Positions 33,230 through 44,143 of a stretch of DNA of 64,000 nt are shown one piece after another. The notes beneath the pieces are model-generated. The model did no database searches. It had not been told where the DNA came from and saw only the letters and a list, made by a program, of their open reading frames with translations. Source of the stretch: Notolepis coatsorum (taxonomy: Eukaryota; Chordata; Actinopteri; Aulopiformes; Paralepididae); the NCBI GenBank assembly GCA_963971535.1, contig OZ020585.1, forward strand, positions 26,571,789-26,635,788, read 5' to 3'. The translations under genes and the position numbers were made by a program. The first letter of the stretch is position 1. Each line of letters begins with the position of its first letter.

Positions 33230-34980
33230 TCATATTCACCCATCCTTTTCCCTGTGTGACTAGTTGGCGGTACCAGCAGGGGGCGGTGGCAGGCAGAGAG
33301 TAGACGGGAGAGAGGCAGGCAGCGAGGAAGAGGGAATCACCTGGAGGTGGGGAGAACCGGAAGCTCTCTTCGGCGTGGGATGTAGCCGTGAACGGTCGCA
33401 GCTACAACGGGAGGTGCTTTGGAATAGCCCCGTTAAAGAACCACCAGAGAATCCCCGCCGGAGCGAGCAACGGGTTACGAGACATACTTGCTAGTGACGG
33501 GTTATCCTAGGAGTATCCGTGATAGTGCGTGAGTAAGAGAGACTGAGCCCCAGGACTGACGTCCATAGGTAGCGGGTTATAGTAGCAGCGTGACAGTATA
33601 AGTAGCATGCTGCTAACGGCTATATTGACTCCAGTGTACCCCGAGCGCGAGGCGCTGAAGAAGACCGGTGGTATAGTCCGCCACGTTGCGCAACAGTATA
33701 ACCGTGTAGCAGTTGGGCTGTTTGGGACCCAGAGAGTATCGTCGCGCGTCGACCCAGAGCCGGCTGTCAACAACAACCAGGCTTCGCCGGCGTTCGACAG
33801 CTGATCTGCACCGGCTGTCTTCAGAGCACGGGAGTTCTTCCGTCCAGCAGAGGTCGCCATCACCCAGCACATGCTCTCAGCCAGCTACTGCCTCTGCTCC
33901 AGCCCCGCTTGCTGGCGCTCATGACGAGAGCGTTCAACGCCATCTTGCTACCCGGGCGGTGGGGGCGCGGCACGGCCGCCATCTTGGTTGAGTACATTAG
34001 GGCTTCGGTGCCCAGGATCTTATTGCACATTTCACAGTGTGTCGCGGCCTAAAGGGCGAAGAGAATTGTTGTTTGAACCGAACGCTAACAGCAGCGTGGA
34101 GAGGCAACCCCAAACATTAGAAGCCGGCTTTAGCTAGGACTTTTGTTTGGTAAAGTGGGCCCACTTTTTGATTTCCTTTGAGTGTGATAACGTGTTTGTT
34201 CTTTAATAATATTTTCCCATCTAATTAACCCTTTCCCTGTGGGGAGGTTACAGACCTGGTGCATCATAAGTAAAGCCTTAGAGAGGTACTGTTCTTGCCA
34301 TATAATTAAAGCCTGATAGAGGTATTACACATGGTACCGACCCAGGCGTGGGTGATGAGTCAAACATATTGAGGTATATTATCCCTGATACTAACCCAGA
34401 GGTGGGTGTATAATATACGTGTCTATGAGGTATTGAGTTACAAACGGAGCTATAGTGGGACTTCAGTCCATTTGGCCACTCCTATTAAATCATTGTAACT
34501 AAACCGTACAACTAACATTAAACATTAGATGGGATTCTGTGTGCATGTCCATTCCTGTGCCCAGTATTAACTCTTTTGGTGTGGGTAACGTATATATGAT
34601 TAACCCCTTCCTACCCAACTCTCCCCTTTTCATTGTAAGGTTTCTAGTGGTCATCAAGGGAGGGTACTGCTTGCGGGAGGAACGAATCTATTTAGGCATA
34701 TCAGTCACTATGTGTGGGAGGGCCCACGGAGGTAATCAGGGAAGTGAGAGCGAGTTGGGGAGTACTGCTGACCGCCCCGGAGAGGCGAGGAGGACCAGAG
34801 TACCAAACCAGGTTGGTAAATCCCGGGCCCCATTCACTCCCACTACCGGGTCCCAGTTTGACGCTCCAGGCCCAAAGACGAGGGTGCAGTCAGACGGAGC
34901 TCTACTGTGTCCAGCTACCTTGTGACTGCCAGCAACCGTTCCCACGAAGCAGGGATAATCCACCCTGCTACATTTAGTAA
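33230..34980. other. GC-rich region, unassigned, probably repeat
   Basis: 33240-34000 is clearly GC-richer than its neighbours (GGCGGTACCAGCAGGGGGCG, CCGGGCGGTGGGGGCGCGG). Open frames of 60-130 codons occur on both strands without recognisable domains. 34230-34450 has loosely repeated words (AGAGGTATTACAC, GACCCAGGCGTGGGTG, ACCCAGAGGTGGGTG). It may be the leader or LTR of an unclassified retroelement, or a CpG-rich first exon. I cannot decide. Confidence 0.35.
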
Positions 34981-35118
34981 TACTATAGTAAGTTGAAAAC
35001 AAGAAGGGGTAAGGCTGCCACACCTAGCCAGTGTATGAAAGTTAGTCTTACCTTTTCAACAGGGATATCCATCACTTAAAATCCAAAAATGCTAAACACA
35101 AATGATCCAGCAGCCACA

Positions 35119-35229
<111 letters not shown>

Positions 35230-36079
35230 ATAAACGTACATTCCACATCATGGAATCACTGGAGTCTGGTGGGGGGGGATTAGACCAAATAATTTTAATA
35301 GTCTAATAATTTAATACATATTATTTGTTTAAAATATATTGTCTGTCTTGAGTAGAAATGTGTTGTTTTTTTGGCTGCTGGAACCTTGTTGTATTTGTTA
35401 GGATTATTATCCTCCACTAAAAGTACCTGTAACTGTAACAGGAGAGGGGACGCACAGGTATACCTCACGGACAGCGGGGGGCGCCGGCGTACAGTGACAT
35501 TAAAGAATGCTCTCTATGTGCCATCGTTCCCACAAGGACTGTTCTCGGTGATAGCTGCTGCTGCGAATGGGGCCAGAGTGTCCTTCATGGAAGGTAAACA
35601 TTTTCTTGTAGAGCCCAACGGTATGCAATTTGACATAGAAGTGTATCAGAGAATGTATTACCTGAAAACAGAGTGTAATGACAATGATATGTGTAAAGTA
35701 ACCGTCAGCCACGATATTCAGACATGGCATGAGATTATGGGTCATTGTAATTACGAGGATTTACTGAAACTGCAAACAGTGACGGAGGGCATGCACATTG
35801 AAGGCGAAAAGCGTAGACCTGATAAAGAATGTGTCGTGTGCATAAAGGGAAAGTTTGCTCAATCGAGAAACAGGAATCCCACAGAAAAAGTAAAAGTACT
35901 GTGGTATCTTTGTGTTATGGTTTGTAACCGACCCCAATCGCACAACACAAGACAGGTATGAGAGTAAGCCAAGAACTGGGCATTTATTGAAAACACAAAG
36001 AAAACGGCACTGTCCCTTTAAGGGAGAACACAAAAACACAGGGAAACAAGAATGGGAAAAGTACAGTGCCTTTAAGAGG

Positions 36080-36360
36080 CGAGCTGGCTAAGGGGAAGGC
36101 TAAGGGAAGGCTAACGGAACAGGGCCGGGGCAAGGGACAAGGCAGGAACAGGGAGGACTAGGAGGACAGGACAGGGAGGAACAGGAGGACTAGAGAGGGG
36201 AGAAAGGGACAGAGGCCCGCAGAGGCGGGCTGGGGACAGGGAGGACTAGGAGGACTAGAGTGGGGAAACAGGGACAGAGGCCCGCGGAGGCGGGCTGGGG
36301 AGAGGGAGGACTGGAAGGACTAGACAGGGAGGACTAGGAGGACTAGAGAAAAACAGGGTA
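36080..36360. repeat. GGACTAGGA-rich tandem region
   Basis: Repeated GGAGGACTAGGAGGACTAGA and GACAGAGGCCCGC(A/G)GAGG words, loosely tandem, inside family A insertion 2. Confidence 0.75.
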
Positions 36361-36639
36361 TGGCCTTGGAACAGGGCGAGGGCTGGAGCTGCATACTGGG
36401 ACAGAGAAAACAGGGTAAGGCCTTGGAAACAAGCATTAATGAATGCTGCTGCTCTGCAGCTTCTCCCGGGATGGTTAGTCTGGGGAAGCAGGTGGGTACA
36501 TCAGAGTCGCTCTGCAGACTTCTCTCGGCAGATCTCCGAGGTGGGTAAACGGGACCGAGAGGGAGAGAGGGAGTGGGTTAGCTCAGAGTACAATGGGGAA
36601 CAGAGCAGGTGACAGGAGAGGTGACTTGTCCCAAAACAG

Positions 36640-36805
36640 AGTAATCCAAGTGACAGAATCTTCGGTGTATATACACACTGTGAGTAACGTCCCAAACACA
36701 ATCCACGTGATAGAATCTTCGGTGCAAATAAACACTGTGAGCGAAGTCCCAAATACAAATCCAAGTGATAATATCTTCGGTGTGTATACACACAGTGAGC
36801 GATGT
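36640..36805. repeat. about 60-bp tandem repeat, 3 copies
   Basis: Unit contains TGATAGAATCTTCGGTG and CACTGTGAG. It corresponds in position and style to the 60-bp repeats in the 729-bp relative. Confidence 0.8.
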
Positions 36806-37014
36806 TAAGGCCAAATATTATCCCAATGAACAGTCCAAAAAGCTGACGCTGGGTGAGTGACAGTCTGACAAAAAGCTGGATCTCTTCAGTGTCTTTAAAC
36901 ACACGAAAAACGAATAGGATAAAAGACAGTCATAAAAACTCACCCAGGCGCTGTGCGTAAAGAGAGTTGGATCAAAACGGGGCGAGCGCGTCGCCACGGG
37001 GAAAACGGGTTGTC

Positions 37015-37205
37015 CAAGCGGAGGTCTGAGTGGTGCGCGACTGCTTGGAGTACGCGCTGGTACGAAGGGCGCATCTGGCGCGGAGGTCTGAATGGTGCGC
37101 GTCTGCTTGGAGTACGCGCCGGTACGGAGGGCGCATCTGGCGCGGAGGTCTGAGTGGTGCGCGTCTGCTTGGAGTACGCGCCGGTACGGAGGACGCATCT
37201 GGAGT
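37015..37205. repeat. 62-bp GC-rich tandem repeat, 3 copies
   Basis: Unit GGAGGTCTGAGTGGTGCGCG then TCTGCTTGGAGTACGCGCCG and GTACGGAGGGCGCATCTGGC. High CpG. Confidence 0.9.
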
Positions 37206-37224
37206 GCGTCTGAATGCGCGTCAG

Positions 37225-37640
37225 GAGTGAAGAGCGCGTCTGCGCGGAAGAGCGCGCCGGCTCGGAGAGACGCATCCTCCCGTAGAGTATTAGGAAGCGA
37301 TGCGCGTCTGGAGTGATGAGCGCGTCTGCTGCGCGGAGGTCTGGATGCGCGTCAGCGCGGAAGAGCGCGCCTGGCTCGGAGAGACGCATCCTCCCGTAGA
37401 GTATTAAGAAGCGATGCGCGTCTGGAGTGAAGAGCGCGTCTGCTGCGCGGAGGTCTGGATGCGCGTCTGGGCGTCTGCTGTGCGGAGGTCTGGATGCGCG
37501 TCAGGACGTCTGCTGCGCGGAGGTCTGGATGCGCGTCAGGACGTCTGCTGCGCGGAGGTCTGGATGCGCGTCAGGACGTCTGCTGCGCGGAGGTCTGGAT
37601 GCGCGTCAGGACGTCTGCTGCGCGGAGGTCTGAAGTGGAA
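37225..37640. repeat. GC-rich tandem repeats, 35-bp and about 128-bp units
   Basis: CTGCTGCGCGGAGGTCTGGA then TGCGCGTCAGGACGT repeats about six times at 37437-37635. Before it an about 128-bp unit (GGAAGAGCGCGCC, CGGAGAGACGCATCCTCCCG) occurs twice. Confidence 0.9.
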
Positions 37641-38784
37641 CACTGGGATACCTCCCGTGGAAGTTTAGAGAGCGCAGTCCAGTGTCTCCCTCAGGCAACG
37701 GCGACAGGAGGCGAAGGCTGGAGCGCATCTCACGCCGGAGATGAAAACAGCATAAACAGACAGAGGACCTCCCGAAGGAGTCTTGGTGATAGAGAATATG
37801 ATACGGAATGATACGGCACGACCCGACAAGGGACAGAGGGGAGAGCGAGGTACTTAAAGCCCACAGGGGAACTAATTAGAATGCACCACAGGTGCGTGAA
37901 GGTAATTGATACTTGAAACTAAAAGTGTGTGTTCGGCACCAGACCAATCAAACACATAATGACAGGTAGTCCAAGGGTGTGGTTGCTGAAGAGCAAACGA
38001 ACGCGAGGGTGGGGGCTAGTGAGGTGAGGAGAATGCAATTGATTAACAGTAGGTTTAAAGGAACAGAGCGAGTAGGTGAGCAACAGGCTTAAAGGAACAG
38101 AGCGAGTAGGTGAGCAGCGGACAAAACCTCACACTTTGACTGTATATGTGTGAATAATTAGAGAACCATAATGTAAAAGCCAGGTACCACTTGCGTTGGT
38201 TAACACAGACCTTGCCGGTCCAGTACGGAAAGAGTCCATAAGAGGCTTTAGATATGTACAGTCTTTTACAGACGTGTACACAGGGGCAGTGTTTGTTTAC
38301 TTTCTTAAGGCAAAAAGTGACACACTCCAGGCCACGGAATAATTCCTGGCGGACATAGCCCCTTATGGTACAGTAAGATGTTTGAGGTCCGACAACGGGA
38401 CCGAATTCACAAACAGAGAGTTTCAATCATACTGTTGAGGAAGAACAGGATAAGACATGAGACGTCATGTCCATACTCCCCACACCAGAACGGAGTGGCA
38501 GAGAGAGAATGGCGCACCCTTTTCGAGATGGCTAGGTGTAAGCTAGTGTGATGCCCACTAGAAGTGGTATCACGTTAATATCTTTAGATTATGTGTCAAA
38601 ACAGTGTGAACATACTGGTACAGGATTACCTCCATCAGAAACAAGGTAGAACAGTCATTTATATTTAATGGGAGACATTAACATAATTTGGTCAATAGGT
38701 GGCAGTATAGGACTTGTGTTTAGTGGCTTCGCCTTCCAGGGAACCGTACCTTGTCATTTAGGGACACACGAGGCAAGCTTAGTC

Positions 38785-38868
38785 TCACAACCGGGAGGAC
38801 CCAGAACCAATAACACCATGTCTGCGCCTTCCTTTGTCAAATGACTAACTACAACCTGTTTCATAGGT
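38785..38868. repeat. 84-bp direct repeat, left copy
   Basis: Begins TCACAACCGGGAGGACCCAG and ends TGTTTCATAGGT, identical by eye to 39969-40052. The two copies enclose 1100 bp. Confidence 0.93.
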
Positions 38869-39243
38869 GGGTAATATACTACAAAACACACATAAAGGTT
38901 AACAAGGATACATGCAATGTCGAGGGTCAAATGAAGTGACTATTGTCGATGTTTGAGTCAAGTTTAAGAAGTTTAAGACGACAAGTAACGTGGTTTAGAA
39001 GTTGACCGTCTATTGATGGCGCCGTGTCTCGTGGTACATTGAAATATAGTGTTGAAATACAATTGCCCATTTAATCACTAACGTGTCGGAGTTAAGTATC
39101 TCCAAGGGGATTATAAAGGTTTATGTTTTGAAGTACATACTGTTTGGGTTAAACTGCTGTTTAGTAAATGTGTATATTGTGTACAAGTATTGAAGACGGT
39201 TAGAGGGAAATTACTTTAGCTCAACACCGGAGCTGTCCCACAT

Positions 39244-39294
<51 letters not shown>

Positions 39295-39968
39295 ATCCCG
39301 CTCTCCGTTAAATGTAAATATAAATCTATTCCCTTGAGTTACACCATGGTCACGGTTTAGCAAATTCCTAGTAAGGTTGAGAACGGCCAGATACATATAT
39401 ATATAAATGCACTTTCATTGCACATTTGAGTTGCAATAGAACTTGAGCTGGAACACAAATATGAGTAACACTGAGGTGTTGAGGTATTTCTGTACACTAG
39501 AGAATAGTGGATATGACTGATGATAAATGAATGATGATAAAGGTAACAGCTATTGGTGATATAAGGAATTGTTTGACAGACAATGAGAATGACAGTGTTG
39601 TTAAAAGAAGACATACAATGGTCTCTTCCAACATGCCTAGACATGCCTAGACAGAGGTTAACAGGAGAATGTTTCCCTTCTCACGTGCTTATACTTAAGA
39701 CGCCAAATATGTATAAAGACATAAGTAATTACAATGTACAGTATATAATACTGAATAACTACATTTAAAAGGAAAATGCTATTGAAGTGAACCAGGGTAT
39801 CCTAAAAGGGTAGAATGTGTGTTGCAATGATGAATATGCTTTTGTATTAATAACAAGAATGGAATTATAATTGAATGTATTAAAGTAATGTAACTAATTG
39901 AACTGAATGATGATACAATGATGATGATTGATTGATTGATTATTCTGTTGAATAAATAAACGTTGAAA

Positions 39969-40052
39969 TCACAACCGGGAGGACCCAGAACCAATAACAC
40001 CATGTCTGCGCCTTCCTTTGTCAAATGACTAACTACAACCTGTTTCATAGGT
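39969..40052. repeat. 84-bp direct repeat, right copy
   Basis: Identical to 38785-38868. It is preceded by GTTGAATAAATAAACGTTG, which looks like a polyadenylation or retroposon-tail region, so the enclosed 1.1 kb could be a later insertion that duplicated 84 bp, or a tandem duplication remnant. Confidence 0.93.
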
Positions 40053-40849
40053 TAAATATATCTCTGCTATCAGGTGCCATATCCTGGTACCTGTAACACT
40101 AGTAGGCAGTAACTTACCTAAGAGCCTATGGCACTATGCGGTACAAGAAGCCGCCTACACCAGAAACAGGTGCTTCAATAAGCACACGGGCACCACCCCA
40201 TATACAGCACTGACAGGAAAGAAGTGTAATCTAGCCAGAATGCACCGTTTTGGATCAGAGTGTTATGCGTACCTGCAGGACAGAGGAAAGCTAGAGTCCA
40301 GGTGTGTAAAAGGGCTCTTTGTAGGGAACGACAAGGGAAGCCCCGCTTTCCTGGTTTATTATCCCGGTAAAGGGATAGTGCAGTAACACATGCTAGTCAA
40401 GTTTGTCACAAAGACAACATGTGAGGGCGAGACACAGACAGAGGAGCCAGAGCTGGACTCCGAGAGTAAGGTGTGTAGAAACCGAGACACATCAGCCCAG
40501 TGTACTTGGCACGGTCATGCAGGCAGACAGTCAGCCACCCCCAGAGGGCGGTGACGAGGAGCACCAGAGGGTGACGCCGAGTGCCCCAAGCAGTGGGAGG
40601 TACCCCTCGAGGGAACACAGACCCCCAAAGTATCTGACAGACTATGGTCGGAAAGGGAGTGACGAGGAGGACAGTACACCCATCACCGTTGATTACTGCT
40701 ACAGGGTAGTCAGTGGGGTCCCTCAGACCTTTAAAGAGGCCATAGCGTCCCCTGAAGCAAGTAAATGGGAGAGAGCGATGGACGAGGAGATGAGGTCGCT
40801 AGAGGACAACCACACCTTCACTCTAACCAAATTATTAGGGAATTGAAGG

Positions 40850-42177
40850 ACCACGATAAATACAAAGCTAGGTTTGTAGCTAAGGGTTTCAGTCAGAGGG
40901 AGGGGATAGACTATGGTGAAACATTCTCCCCCACAGCCAATCTGACCAGTGTAAGGGTAGTGGTTCAGAAAGCAGCTGAGGACAATCTGATTCTACATCA
41001 GATGGATGTGAAGACAACCTATCTGCACGCACCCATAGATAGGGAGATCTATATGGAACAATCCGAGGGTTACAAAAAGGAAGGAGAGAAGTTAGTGTGT
41101 AAGCTGGAAAGATCCATTTACGGCCTAAAACAGCGAAATTGGAACGAGATGCTTCATACATGCCTTATCAAAGATCACTTCCTACAGAACCCAGTAGACC
41201 CCTGTGTTTACTCGAGGGAATCAAAGGAGTCTGGGAAAGTGATCATCGTCATCTGGGTAGACGATTTGATCATAGCAGTGGACAACACCAGGAGCCTTGC
41301 TCAGGTGAAAGAGATGCTCTCCAATAGATTTAAGATGAAAGACCTTGGGAGGTTAAAACACTTTCTAGGTATGGATTTTGAGCAGTCTGCCAATTGTGTA
41401 ACAGTATCCCAGAAGAGATATGTGGAAAAGATTCTGAAACGTTTTGACATGCAGGAATGTAGAACAAGGGATACACCATGTGATCAAAAGCTGGACTACC
41501 AGGAGGATGCTCAGAAACTGACAGATGTAAAAATGTACAGGGAAGCAGTGGGTAGCCTCATCTATTTGACGACATATACTTGCCCTGACCTATGTTTTGT
41601 AGTGAGTAAGTTGTCCCAGCATTTTGCTGATCCCACAGAGGAGCACTGGATTACGGTAAAACATGTTTTTCGTACAGGTACAGCAGACAGCCAACTGTGT
41701 TTCAGAAAGAGCAGCGAGGGCCTAGGGCTTAAAGCCTACAGTGATGCAGACTGGGCAGCTGACACCACCGGATATTGTGTGAGTTTGAACGCAGACAGCT
41801 CATTGGTTTTGTGGAAAACAAAGAAACAGCCCACCGTGGCTTTATCAACTTGTGAAGCCGAATATATGGCTCTAGCTATGACCATACAGGAGTGTATTTA
41901 CCTGGAACAACTGCTCGAAGGGATGGATACCTATGTATATAAGAAGACTGTTGTTTATGAGGACAACCAGGGAACCATTGCGATTGCTAGAAACCCTGTG
42001 TGTCGGCAGAGATGTAAACATGTCGATATAAAATATCATTTCATTAGATCTGTCATCAGAGAAGAAAGGATGACACTGATGTATTGTCCCACGGACGACA
42101 TGGTAGCAGATGCTATGACGAAACCTTCCACCAAATTGAAATTGAAGAGATTTGCAGAGGCCATGTTTGGTGTGTAG
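40850..42177 (+). pseudogene. Copia reverse transcriptase and RNase H region
   Basis: Reads YKARFVAKGFSQREGIDY, TFSPTANLTSVRVV, MDVKTTYLHAPIDREIYMEQ, KLERSIYGLKQ, VIWVDDLIIAV, LKHFLGMDFE, RDTPCD, AVGSLIYLTTYTCPDL, GLKAYSDADWAAD, TVALSTCEAEYMALA, YEDNQGTIAIARNP, HVDIKYHFIR and ends near VADAMTKPS. All match Copia/Ty1 RT and RNase H blocks in order. It ends about 105 bp before the 3' LTR. Part of a broken element. Confidence 0.92.
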
Positions 42178-42283
42178 ATATTGACTGCCATGTTCTGTTG
42201 ATGTTTTTGTGATTATATTATTTCCTTTGTAAAATGTTGTTCCAAGGAGTCAGCCAGTGTGCTAATACAAACCTAAGTGGGAG

Positions 42284-42576
42284 TGTTGAAGTCAGAGATT
42301 CTGTGTAGGATTGTTAGTAACTGTCTAACTGCACATATGGCTGTTTACACTAGTAACTGCTCTAGGCGGAGACACTCAGGTACACCACCTCGTGGTGAGT
42401 ATAAAAGAAAATGTATACACCCACTTCCTTCTCTCCCCCATGTCTCTCAGTAAGAGAAGACCTACAGTGACTGCTGCTTAACATGTGATTAGATAAACCA
42501 CTGCAGTTTGGGCTCAAGATGGAAACCATGCCTCTTGACCACATTATTGTCGCCCTATAGCCGAATTCTTTTAACA
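42284..42576 (+). repeat. Copia 3' LTR
   Basis: TGTTGAAGTCAGAG ... TTCTTTTAACA, 293 bp, preceded by the purine tract AAGTGGGAG. It contains GAGTATAAAAGAAA (TATA) at about 42397 and typical R/U5 leader sequence. No partner 5' LTR is recognised in the window. Confidence 0.8.
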
Positions 42577-42777
42577 GAGTCGACTCTTAGCCTTTAGAAA
42601 GTTTAGTCTGTTATCCAGGTCCCCCTCCCCAGTCCCCACGTGTTCTGCATTCGTTAATTACTGACTTTGTATTTATTTTCTGATAATCTTGTTTTTTTCC
42701 CTGTATGCCAATAATGTTAGAGTGTTATACAGCACCATTTATCGTTTGGTGCACAGTCAAGCAGTTCATATTCATAT

Positions 42778-43157
42778 TAGTGCCGTCAATAGATTAAAAG
42801 AAATTTACTAATTAATCTCACAATTTTCTGTAATTAATCTAGATTAAAAATTGCATTTTTCTACTTAAGACCGAAGCTTGTAACCGATATTTACTTGAGT
42901 ATCATGGAATTAATGTAAAATCAACACAAAAAAGTATATTTAGATTCAAAAACTATTTTAATAGCCTTCTTTGAATAGTTTTTCTCCTGTGAAATACAAA
43001 TGTTGAACAAAACCATCAACACTCAGCTAGACCGCTTTCTTATTATTGAAAATGTTTCACTCCATAGATTAATCTAGATAGTTTTTTTTAACGCTTTAAG
43101 TTTAAAGAATTTAAATTAATCTCCAGACTAGTTAAAGCATTAATTTTGACAGCCCTA
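42778..43157. mobile_element. hAT-type MITE, 380 bp
   Basis: Ends TAGTGCCGTCAATAGATTAA and TTAATTTTGACAGCCCTA. Perfect 8-bp duplication ATTCATAT (42770-42777, 43158-43165). AT-rich body, no frame. Confidence 0.92.
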
Positions 43158-43212
43158 ATTCATATACAACATCCGGCAAAAGAGAGCGATATCTTCAAAT
43201 GTGGCTATATGA

Positions 43213-43340
43213 CACACACGCGCACACACACGCACGCGCGCACACACACACGCACACACACAGTCACACACACACTCACACACACACTCACACACACACA
43301 CGCACACAAACACAAACACACACACTCACACACACACCGT
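43213..43340. repeat. (CA)n compound microsatellite
   Basis: CA runs with GC, AG and TC interruptions. Confidence 0.95.
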
Positions 43341-43559
43341 ATTATTTATTTCCATAGAGCACGCAAGTGACATGAGTGATGAACGATAGGCAGAGAAGGA
43401 GAAAAAACATCCGTCAAATGAAGATCACATACACATGGCCAATAACATACAGCGCCGGCAGTGGTATTGGCCAATGGGGTAGGAGTGAAATAACAATAAG
43501 GCGGGATTTCCTGTTTTCGTGTCATATGACCAAATTGAAGTCGTATGATGTTGTTATCG

Positions 43560-43652
43560 AAACACAGCGTTGATTGCTCCTGCTGCACGGGAACACACAG
43601 TCCCAAATATATAACAATAACGTATGGGTGTCTCTCGTGGAAATAGTTTGTG
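43560..43652 (+). promoter_or_regulatory. likely cln8 first (5'UTR) exon and donor
   Basis: GTTTGTG|GTAAGTGTTAACC gives a strong donor (GT at 43653). Upstream 43440-43500 has two ATTGGCCA-type CCAAT boxes. Its position fits the non-coding first exon of CLN8. The exon start is a guess. Confidence 0.45.
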
Positions 43653-44143
43653 GTAAGTGTTAACCGTAGTTTTAGAAAGCAACGTGCTTCTCTTCACTTT
43701 AGATCGTTAGATTTTCTTTGTTGTTTTGTTGTGTTCGTTTCACCACAGTTGAGACATTGAATACATTGTCATTGTAGCAGTTAATCGTTGACTTGTTTAT
43801 ATTATAGTACTGTGAAAATAGCTATGGAATGAATATTGGTTTTGCCAGGTCAACCAAAGACAGAGGAAAGCTATTGTTTTCCTCTTTTAGTAATTGTAGT
43901 GATCTAACCTTCTCGGTTAAACAAACACAAAGAACAGCCTCCCTGGCTTTGTCAGTCTCTGTATGCCTGGTACCTGTCTGTCTGTGTGTCTCTTATGGTT
44001 TCATATCCTGAGTCTGATACAGATGTCACTCACAGGTGATTCGGATGCCATGTATGTATCCAGTGCTGCCCAGAGTCTCCTAAATCGGCTGGTAAGACAG
44101 ACCCCCTTTTAATGTGCGCACCAGTAGCCCTCCATCACACACC

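Larger units (their letters stand above)
35913..38133. mobile_element. LTR-like insertion 2 (2221 bp), family A
   Basis: Starts TGTTATGGTTTGTAACCGAC and ends AAACCTCACA, flanked by CTTTG (35908-35912, 38134-38138) within the Copia integrase. Ends and several internal words match the 729-bp element at 18881 (GTGTGTTCGGCACCAGACCA, TGCGTGAAGGTAATTGATAC). It is longer because it carries GC-rich tandem repeats. No coding region is recognised; the apparent frames over the repeats are incidental. Best read as a solo long LTR. Confidence 0.8.
38547..40098. mobile_element. LTR-like insertion 3 (1552 bp), family B
   Basis: Starts TGTGATGCCCACTAG and ends GGTACCTGTAACA, flanked by CTAG (38543-38546, 40099-40102). 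The Copia protein reading picks up across it (ARCKL before, GSNLPKSLWHYAVQEA after). It has no coding content, a (CT)n tract at 39245-39288, TGAT repeats, AATAAATAAA near 39951, and an exact 84-bp direct repeat. TG...CA ends with a 4-bp duplication suggest a solo LTR or non-autonomous LTR element. Confidence 0.75.
35430..42576 (+). mobile_element. Copia-type LTR retrotransposon, broken, with two nested insertions
   Basis: Plus-strand pol in Copia order: end of protease (VTLKNALYVPSFPQGLFSV), GAG-pre-integrase (WHEIMGHCNYEDLLKLQ, ECVVCIKGKF), integrase core (TDLAGPV, YVQSFTDVYTGAVFVYF, RSDNGTEF), linker, RT (MDVKTTYLHAPI, IWVDDLIIAV) and RNase H (YSDADWAAD, CEAEYMAL, HVDIKYHFIR). A 3' LTR follows. 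No gag or 5' LTR is recognised, so the copy is incomplete and clearly broken (several breaks). Two LTR-like elements interrupt the integrase part (35913-38133 and 38547-40098), so it is older than both. The start is approximate. Confidence 0.9.

Noticed and set aside
33607-33804. 65-codon frame in the GC-rich block
   Set aside because: No recognisable motif; overlapping frames of similar length exist on both strands, as expected in GC-rich DNA.
37015-37811. Arg/Ala/Gly-rich open frames of 60-105 codons
   Set aside because: They follow the GC-rich tandem repeats in all frames and are not a protein family.
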